In this document: positions 57,671-63,533 of the stretch, piece after piece
Position numbering within the stretch: the stretch's first letter is position 1
How the letters are laid out: every line of letters starts with the position of its first letter
Translations under genes and position numbers: made by a program
The notes under the pieces: generated by a model
Told to the model about the DNA's origin: nothing
The model's input: the letters and a program-made list of their open reading frames with translations, nothing else
The model's database searches: none
IMG/VR virus record: IMGVR_UViG_3300010157_000065
Coordinates: 1-63,533 of that record
From: a virus
Reading direction: 5' to 3' (one strand)
Length of the DNA stretch: 63,533 nt

Positions 57671-60600
57671 TTATTCGCAAGGCTTAGTTAATTTACCGTC
57701 TTTCATTAATTTATCAACTACATCTTGAAAGTTACTGTCGTCTATAACTTTAGGCAAAGATACCACTTCTTTTTGTTTTGCTTCCTCTACCTTTACTTCT
57801 TCTGTAGGTTTAGCATTTCTTGTACTTCTTGATTTAGGTTCTGTCTTAACTTCTGTAGGTTTTCCTAACAAATCCTCTACTGCCTTTACAAATTCAGGAT
57901 TACTTCCGTCTGCTTTTGTGTCAAAATATATCTTTGCAACATCTTCAGTTAAAATATCAGCATTTGAACCTAATTTTTCATTAAATAAATCAATATTTTT
58001 ATTTATAAATGTATTATATTCTTTATCATTTACATCTTGTAATGATTTAGCTAAATTTGGCTCAAATACTTCTTTTACAGGTTTGGCAGCTTCTATCTCT
58101 CTTAATATAGGAGAGATTAATTTATCGTACTTATTATAGATTTCACCAAGTTTAACTTTATCATCAGGACTTACATCTTTGTATTCTTTCTGTTCTTCCT
58201 CTCTTAATCTTTTTACCTCAGCTTCTTTTTCAGGTATAGTAGTTTCTGTAGGTTTAGGAAGTACTTGTAACTCTATAGGCTGAGATATTTCATCTTGTGT
58301 GCCTTTAGGTTTATTTTCTGCCTCAACAGCTTTTTGCTTCTCATTGTTAATATTAGCTTCATGTAGTTTAACTGCTTCAACAACTATATCTCTATTGCTA
58401 AAGTTAAAGTTTTCCTCCCCTCTTTCTCTAGCCTCAGAAACTAATTTCTTTCCAGCCTCATCTTTAAGTTTGTTTTGTTCTCTTTCAGGGAGGCTATAAA
58501 AACCTTCTTTTCTAGGAGAATAGTTTTCTCTAACATTCTTTAAGTTCTTCTCGTTTTCTACATACTCTCTCTTTACTTTGTCTAATGAAACTCGTTTCTC
58601 TTCTTTAATTAAATTAGAGTTTTGAATGTCTGAAGCTTCTTGTCTTAGTTCTGAAGATTTTTTAGCTAATGAAACCACTTTGTTATAATCTCCCTCACTC
58701 ATATTTCCCATTCTATCCAAAACATCATCTATATGACCTTTGCTTTCTGAGGACACTCTATCAAGTTGTTTTTTAATTAAGGCTTTTTCTTCAGGTATCA
58801 ATGACTCATCATTCATTCTCTCAGTCATGTATGAAATTAACTTTGCATTTTCATCTATGGTTTTAGCCTCTTCATTTGTCATCCAAGGCTTAGCTGTTTG
58901 TCCTAATGCGTGTGCAAATCCTTTATTCATTACCGTAAGAAAAGCAGCATCAGCTAATGGTCTTATATCTGTAGCTACTTTAAACCAATCAACATCTTTA
59001 CCCATTGCGTTATCAAGAGTTGCTTGAGACAAAGCCATTACCTTTAAATCACCAGCAAATTCTAGTGTATGTTTTAAATAGTCTCCTCCGTTTTTAGCTA
59101 AGAAAGCTCCAACACTTTTCTTTTGAGAGTTTAATAAAATATCAGGAGATTCTTTTTCTAAAGCAGCAATCATCCTAGCTTCATTCTTAAAAATCTTTAA
59201 TTGTTTTGCAGCAGGAAGATACATAGCAGCACCCCATAATAAAGGCACAGCAGCATCAGCTAATTCAGAATGAAACTCTTTATCTTTATAATCACTTACA
59301 TTATATTGTTTCCCATCAAACTCAAAAGACTTTTCTTTATTTTTTATAGCCTCTTGTTTTAATTGATTGAATGATTCATCCTCATGTCTCATCTCTTTTG
59401 ATTTACCTCCAGCAGATTCTAAGGCTGTTAATCCTACAGCAATTTCTCCTCCTGAAACAATAGCAGCCACCATCCCAAGATTATCTCCTGTCATAGTAGT
59501 TATTTGGTTAGTCCATTCATTTACGTTTTTTAAAGATAAATCAGATGTTAAATCTCCTACTTTAGTTCTCCCTCCTAATCTAACTCCTGGAGTAACTTCA
59601 ACTCCCTCTTTTACATCCTCTGCTTTTTTACTTAATACCTCACTGACTTTTCTCGCCCCTTCTTGAAATGGTATTGCTTGAAGTGGAGCAGGACCATTAG
59701 CTATTACATACGGAGCATACTTCCCTACAATTTCAGATATGTTTCCAACAGCTCCATAAAACCATCCTTTTACGCCTTGAGCTATATCTTTAAATTCATT
59801 GTTTTGAGAAGAAACCGCTTCTGCCTCTTGCTTAAAAGTACCTAAGTTTTTATTATTACTATTTAGCGTACCTTGATAGTTTTTCATCAAACCTAAGTTT
59901 ACATTTATGCTGTGTAAAATATCTTCGTGTTGATCAATAATTTCTTGTGGTATCTGACCTCCTTTGGATGTAATCTCTTTCATTTGAGATTCTATACTTG
60001 CTTTATCAGATATTAAACCTTTATTAACCGCTGCTGTTTCGTGAAAGTTTTCAGCAACTTTTTTATTCTCTTTAGATAGGTTAGCGTATTGATCTGCTTT
60101 ATGTTTACCAAATGCGTATTGCTCTCCTGTTGAAAGATTTTCTTTAGCTAAATTAAGTTTACTTTGGTATATATCATGAGTTTTTTTCTCTATAAATTTT
60201 TGTTTAACTCTATATTCTATTTGACCAGGAAGAAGAACCTCTTTATGTTTTAAAGCATCAGCCTTAACTTCTTTCCTTAAATCTTCTAATACATTTGGAA
60301 CTTTTAAATCGCCAGTCTCATCTACAAGACCTAGTTTATTCATACCAGACATTGCAGCATTCATAACATCAGTTACCCCTTGTTTAATACCATTCCAAGT
60401 TCCTTTTTCAGGGTGCAAAGCGTCTTGATAATCTTTCTCAATATCTTTTAAATCATTTGCATTTACAGAAGCTCCCTTCATTTTTGTGATGGCAGATTCA
60501 TAATTCTTCTTTACAAAATTATCAAATTGTGGTTTTAATTCAGGAGTCTTTTTAACTGTGGTTGAGAAATCTTTATACCCTTTTACAGGAGCTACAAAAG

Positions 60601-61063
60601 AAAGTGCATTAGTTAAAGCAGAAGGTAAAGTAGTGGGTTGAGTTGATGTTTCCTCTCCCTTATTAAAAGAAGATAATTCATCAACAGACATATTATCAAA
60701 GTTTACAGGCTTAACTCCTCCAGATAAAGATGCCGAAACCGATGGCTTCTTTGGACCTCCTCCATCCAATAAAGATTTTCTTACTGGTGGTTGTATAGAA
60801 GAAACCTTTTGAGGAGTTTCCCCAACTGGTTGAGAATCGTCTTTTTTTTTTACTTCAAAAAACTCAGGGAACTTAGAATTTATAACTTTATAATCCCCTC
60901 CATATTTTTTATTATTAGCAGTTGCAACATATTCTTGCAACACTCCTTCATCATAATTTTTTAATTCAGGAAATTTAGAATTTATAATAGAATAATCTCC
61001 TTTATATTTAGGGTTATTTGCAGTTGCTACATACTCTTGTAATACTCCTTCTATTTCTTCCAT
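57671..61063 (-). CDS. Large internal virion protein with N-terminal tandem repeats
   Basis: An 1130-residue protein. It starts with two copies of a 35-residue unit (EGVLQEYVATANNPKYKGDY, then a near-identical EGVLQEYVATANNKKYGGDY), each ending INSKFPE. A Pro/Gly-rich linker follows, then long helical stretches. A central hydrophobic part (VGKYAPYVIANGPAPLQAIP, GMVAAIVSGGEIAVGLTALE) may insert into a membrane. The C terminus is Lys/Glu-rich. It overlaps the upstream gene by one base (TAATG). As with the 1338-residue protein, ejection or cargo function is inferred from order and size. Confidence 0.6.
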   Translation of the reverse strand: MEEIEGVLQEYVATANNPKYKGDYSIINSKFPELKNYDEGVLQEYVATANNKKYGGDYKVINSKFPEFFEVKKKDDSQPVGETPQKVSSIQPPVRKSLLDGGGPKKPSVSASLSGGVKPVNFDNMSVDELSSFNKGEETSTQPTTLPSALTNALSFVAPVKGYKDFSTTVKKTPELKPQFDNFVKKNYESAITKMKGASVNANDLKDIEKDYQDALHPEKGTWNGIKQGVTDVMNAAMSGMNKLGLVDETGDLKVPNVLEDLRKEVKADALKHKEVLLPGQIEYRVKQKFIEKKTHDIYQSKLNLAKENLSTGEQYAFGKHKADQYANLSKENKKVAENFHETAAVNKGLISDKASIESQMKEITSKGGQIPQEIIDQHEDILHSINVNLGLMKNYQGTLNSNNKNLGTFKQEAEAVSSQNNEFKDIAQGVKGWFYGAVGNISEIVGKYAPYVIANGPAPLQAIPFQEGARKVSEVLSKKAEDVKEGVEVTPGVRLGGRTKVGDLTSDLSLKNVNEWTNQITTMTGDNLGMVAAIVSGGEIAVGLTALESAGGKSKEMRHEDESFNQLKQEAIKNKEKSFEFDGKQYNVSDYKDKEFHSELADAAVPLLWGAAMYLPAAKQLKIFKNEARMIAALEKESPDILLNSQKKSVGAFLAKNGGDYLKHTLEFAGDLKVMALSQATLDNAMGKDVDWFKVATDIRPLADAAFLTVMNKGFAHALGQTAKPWMTNEEAKTIDENAKLISYMTERMNDESLIPEEKALIKKQLDRVSSESKGHIDDVLDRMGNMSEGDYNKVVSLAKKSSELRQEASDIQNSNLIKEEKRVSLDKVKREYVENEKNLKNVRENYSPRKEGFYSLPEREQNKLKDEAGKKLVSEARERGEENFNFSNRDIVVEAVKLHEANINNEKQKAVEAENKPKGTQDEISQPIELQVLPKPTETTIPEKEAEVKRLREEEQKEYKDVSPDDKVKLGEIYNKYDKLISPILREIEAAKPVKEVFEPNLAKSLQDVNDKEYNTFINKNIDLFNEKLGSNADILTEDVAKIYFDTKADGSNPEFVKAVEDLLGKPTEVKTEPKSRSTRNAKPTEEVKVEEAKQKEVVSLPKVIDDSNFQDVVDKLMKDGKLTKPCE

Positions 61064-62664
61064 TATCTACTTTTTACTTGATTTGTTGTTGGTGTAGTTT
61101 TTTTAGGAGCTCTCCATTTCTTATCTACAACTATATTTAATACTTGAGAATAATCTTTAACACTAGAATTTCCTTGTAACATAGAGTTTACAGTTACTTC
61201 TGGAGCTGTATAGTAAGCCTCTTTTGTTTCTTTTCCTTTTGTGTAAGAAGCTAATTCAGCCTCATTATCTTCAGGAGATTTGCTTTGATTGTATCCTGAC
61301 CATCCATTATTTTTAGCTACTTTGTATAACTCAGTTTTAGACACAGGCTCAGCAACTCTTATTAATGCGCTTCCGCCTTTACCTTTAGTTACTCCTGTCA
61401 ATGTACTTCCTGCTGGGAGTTGAATTGATTTTCCACTATCTGAAATTACGCTGTATCCGCTATTTGTTGTAGGAGAAGCGTCAGGAATAGTTACAAAACC
61501 TTTACGAACTACATCAGGAGATACTCTTTTTGATATGGTAACAGGAACTAATGATAATCTATATTTCTTTAAATCCTCTTCTTTCTGAGCTCTTACTTCA
61601 GCTAAATTAACATCTTCAGTATGTTTTTTCCCAAATTTACCAAATATAATATTTTCATATTCGCCTCTAACAATATCATTGTCTTTATCTGTATATTCTT
61701 TCTCTAACATAGGATGAGAATATCTTTCTAAATTAGCTTTATCTTCTTCACTTAAATTCTTGTCATTTTTATGAGCTTGATAATAATTATATAAAACATT
61801 TATTCTCTTATCTCTATTTCCTACTAATGAATCAATACTAGAATCTATAGCTTTTTTTACTCTTTCGTCTTCATAATATAAATTAGAAGCTTTTTTATAT
61901 CCATTGTCAGTACCTACTTCATTTCCAACTATTGCAGCTTGAATTTTTTTAGCATCTTCATTAGGGTCGTATGAATCCATTATATCGTAAGCCTTTGCAT
62001 TTTGCATTTCACTTTGAGATATAGAATCTGCTTGAGTTCCATCTCTATTATAAAATTTTTTATAAACCTTTTGTCCATTTTTATCAAGCACAAATTTTCT
62101 GTCTACTTCTCCAGTTGTAGGATTATTAGATACTTCTATTTCAGGGAATTTAAAAACATAAGAGCCATTTGAATATATAGGTTCAGCATCTTCTTGATTA
62201 TCAAATCCATGACCTAACAAATCTAACTTGCTTTGCATTACACCGCTTTTCTTACCTACATTTTCTAATAATAATTTAGCATTTGCACCTACTTGTTTAT
62301 TTGTTTCAGTAAGTGTTTTTATTAAATCTGGAACTCTATAATATTCAGCTTGCTCTTCTGGAGTCAAGAAATTTACTCCGCCTTTTTCAGTAGCTTTATT
62401 ATACAATTCATTTTTTCTTTGTATAGCAGTTTGAGCTAATTTGCTAATAGCTAAATCATATACTTTAATACCAGATGGTATTACTTCACCATTAGCAGTA
62501 TACTCTATAGGTTTAACTTTCTCAGCTTTTAATTGAGCTAATTTTAAATCCTTCTTTCTTTCTAAATCTGCCTGTTGAAACTTCTGTGCATTTAAAGCTA
62601 TATCCCCAAAATCTACATTTGGTGCTTGTACTGTTGCGTATGCATTTACTTTACCTATCGCCAT
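61063..62664 (-). CDS. Internal virion protein
   Basis: A 533-residue, charged, mostly helical protein (MAIGKVNAYATVQAPNVDFG) with a long N-terminal helical arm up to about residue 130 and a more compact C-terminal part (IQLPAGSTLTGVTKGKGGSA). It lies between the small internal protein and the giant proteins in a single leftward operon. In short-tailed phages this position is taken by an ejection protein or core protein. No enzyme motif is seen. Confidence 0.55.
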   Translation of the reverse strand: MAIGKVNAYATVQAPNVDFGDIALNAQKFQQADLERKKDLKLAQLKAEKVKPIEYTANGEVIPSGIKVYDLAISKLAQTAIQRKNELYNKATEKGGVNFLTPEEQAEYYRVPDLIKTLTETNKQVGANAKLLLENVGKKSGVMQSKLDLLGHGFDNQEDAEPIYSNGSYVFKFPEIEVSNNPTTGEVDRKFVLDKNGQKVYKKFYNRDGTQADSISQSEMQNAKAYDIMDSYDPNEDAKKIQAAIVGNEVGTDNGYKKASNLYYEDERVKKAIDSSIDSLVGNRDKRINVLYNYYQAHKNDKNLSEEDKANLERYSHPMLEKEYTDKDNDIVRGEYENIIFGKFGKKHTEDVNLAEVRAQKEEDLKKYRLSLVPVTISKRVSPDVVRKGFVTIPDASPTTNSGYSVISDSGKSIQLPAGSTLTGVTKGKGGSALIRVAEPVSKTELYKVAKNNGWSGYNQSKSPEDNEAELASYTKGKETKEAYYTAPEVTVNSMLQGNSSVKDYSQVLNIVVDKKWRAPKKTTPTTNQVKSR

Positions 62665-62703
62665 TTGTTATTTAGTTTTTGTATCTTCTCCTTTTGTATC
62701 TTC

Positions 62704-63228
62704 TCATTTTTTACCTGCTGCATAAATTTGAGCTGCACTAGCAAATCCCTGAACAGCTCCATGAAGACCTTGCATCTGTTGTGCGTTTCCAGCACTAATT
62801 TGAGAAGACAAAGCAGCTACATTACCCATATATCTTTGCTCTTTCATAGCTTGCATTCTAGCTTCATCTCCTGCTTGAGCCATTGCTATATCATTCTCTT
62901 GCTTATCGTAATCAGCTTTAATCTGTAAGTCAGTTTGTTTAGCTTGAGCATTAGCTTCTCCTAACCCTCCAATAATTCCTCTAACACCACCGCTTCTTAA
63001 AGCATCTACATTAGTTGCAAACCTTTTTTGGTTTTGTTCTGATAATAATTCATTTCCTAGTTTACTAACTTGCATACCTGCATATACATTCTGTAATTCT
63101 GGGATAGGTAAATCATTTAAAGCGTTTTGAGCATCTCTAGCTTGTTTCGCTCCTGTTATTGCTTGAAAAGCCCCTCCTAATGCAGAGATACCTCCTATTC
63201 CAAGGGCTACTGATGTTGCTGCTGCCAT
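62704..63228 (-). CDS. Small internal virion protein (gp14-like)
   Basis: A 174-residue protein rich in Ala, Gly and Gln. It has a glycine-rich hydrophobic start (SVALGIGGISALGGAFQAIT) that may span a membrane, a helical middle with ELQNVYAGMQVSKLGNELLS, and the ending GAVQGFASAAQIYAAGKK. Composition, size and place before larger internal proteins fit the gp14-type core protein of T7-like phages. That name is by analogy only. Confidence 0.6.
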   Translation of the reverse strand: MAAATSVALGIGGISALGGAFQAITGAKQARDAQNALNDLPIPELQNVYAGMQVSKLGNELLSEQNQKRFATNVDALRSGGVRGIIGGLGEANAQAKQTDLQIKADYDKQENDIAMAQAGDEARMQAMKEQRYMGNVAALSSQISAGNAQQMQGLHGAVQGFASAAQIYAAGKK

Positions 63229-63232
63229 ATTT

Positions 63233-63533
63233 TTATAATAATTTTATATATTCGTTACAATTCTTACTCCCTAAAACAAATCCCTCTTCTAAATATTTGT
63301 TCTGTAAATTCTCATTCTTTAAAGATGTGTATGCAACCTCATATCCCATCTCTTTTGCTATATAACACAACTGATTTATACACTCTGAAATATCATTCTT
63401 CCTAACCTCTTTATCTTTCTCTTCAGGATTGCTAACTATAAATTCTATCCAACACATATTACTATTAGTTAAGTAGACAAAGCCAGCGCAAGTGTTGTTC
63501 ACAATCACACAAGTCTTAGGTAGGTTTTTTAAT
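63233..63533 (-). CDS. GNAT-type acetyltransferase, C-terminal part (begins at left end)
   Basis: The frame enters from the right edge and ends at 63233, continuing the gene whose start is at 107. Visible features are CVIVNNTCAGFVYLTNSNMC (strand-turn-strand), WIEFIVSNPEEKDKEVRKND, then a helical segment with CINQLCYIAKEMGYEVAYTS and the ending LEEGFVLGSKNCNEYIKLL. The pattern fits a short GNAT fold in which the last strand pair completes the enzyme. It is the first gene of the internal virion protein operon. The target is unknown. Confidence 0.65.
   Translation of the reverse strand, partial: LKNLPKTCVIVNNTCAGFVYLTNSNMCWIEFIVSNPEEKDKEVRKNDISECINQLCYIAKEMGYEVAYTSLKNENLQNKYLEEGFVLGSKNCNEYIKLL
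63504..63533. repeat. Terminal direct repeat, right copy
   Basis: This is the same 30-base sequence as at 1-30, with A instead of C at the eighth base. It starts inside a copy of TTCACAATCA (63498-63507). Confidence 0.85.

Overview
The window reads as the complete genome of a lytic, short-tailed (podovirus-type) phage of a Bacteroidetes host, most likely a flavobacterium. The evidence for the host is the strongly AT-rich sequence, the absence of Shine-Dalgarno sites (starts follow A/T-rich runs), at least a dozen promoters with the Bacteroidetes -7 box TAnnTTTG, a VirE_N-type primase-helicase, and a small-protein family with the sequence ILPTDKPSR that I associate with Flavobacterium phages. 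The first and last 30 bases are the same apart from one base. A GNAT acetyltransferase gene runs unbroken across that junction, so the molecule is circular or circularly permuted with about 63,503 unique bases. No integrase, phage DNA polymerase or phage RNA polymerase was seen.

Layout. One long leftward block wraps around the ends (53.1 kb to the right end, then 1 to 29.7 kb). From 63.2 to 53.1 kb it holds the internal or ejected virion proteins and a ferritin. From 0.1 to 16.3 kb it holds the muzzle and ring proteins, a head protein, major capsid, scaffold, portal, large terminase, a small-terminase candidate and a divergent two-barrel GroES-like protein. From 16.3 to 21.4 kb are tail fibre genes. 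From 21.4 to 22.7 kb is a lysis cassette (one-piece spanin, glucosaminidase endolysin, two holin-like membrane proteins). From 22.7 to 25 kb are small conserved virion-type proteins. From 25.6 to 27.8 kb is a groEL-groES operon, and from 28 to 29.7 kb a helix-turn-helix regulator or initiator operon. Two short rightward genes (25.0 and 27.9 kb) interrupt the block, each facing a leftward promoter.

The rightward block (30.4-53.0 kb) carries many small early genes and the replication and recombination set: ERF annealing protein, YqaJ-like exonuclease, mini-SSB, replisome organiser, VirE_N primase-helicase, DnaA domain IV protein, calcineurin-like phosphoesterase, two MazG-like pyrophosphohydrolases and a T7 endonuclease I-like nuclease. 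Four mobile-type endonucleases (GIY-YIG, T5orf172, HNH, LAGLIDADG) are scattered through it. The two blocks diverge at an AT-rich, repeat-bearing region at 29.7-30.4 kb that may be the origin, and converge on a perfect bidirectional terminator at 53.1 kb.

The most unusual content is RNA. Two short transcription units lie directly upstream of the two GIY-YIG-type endonuclease genes. Each has its own promoter, a 5' hairpin whose loop is complementary to the loop of its own intrinsic terminator (7 and 8-9 base pairs), and then the endonuclease start codon. Separately, 30.9-31.34 kb has no ORF but many nested complementary stems and ends in a strong terminator. It is followed at once by a degenerate tRNA-like element with a perfect 7-bp acceptor and 5-bp T arm.
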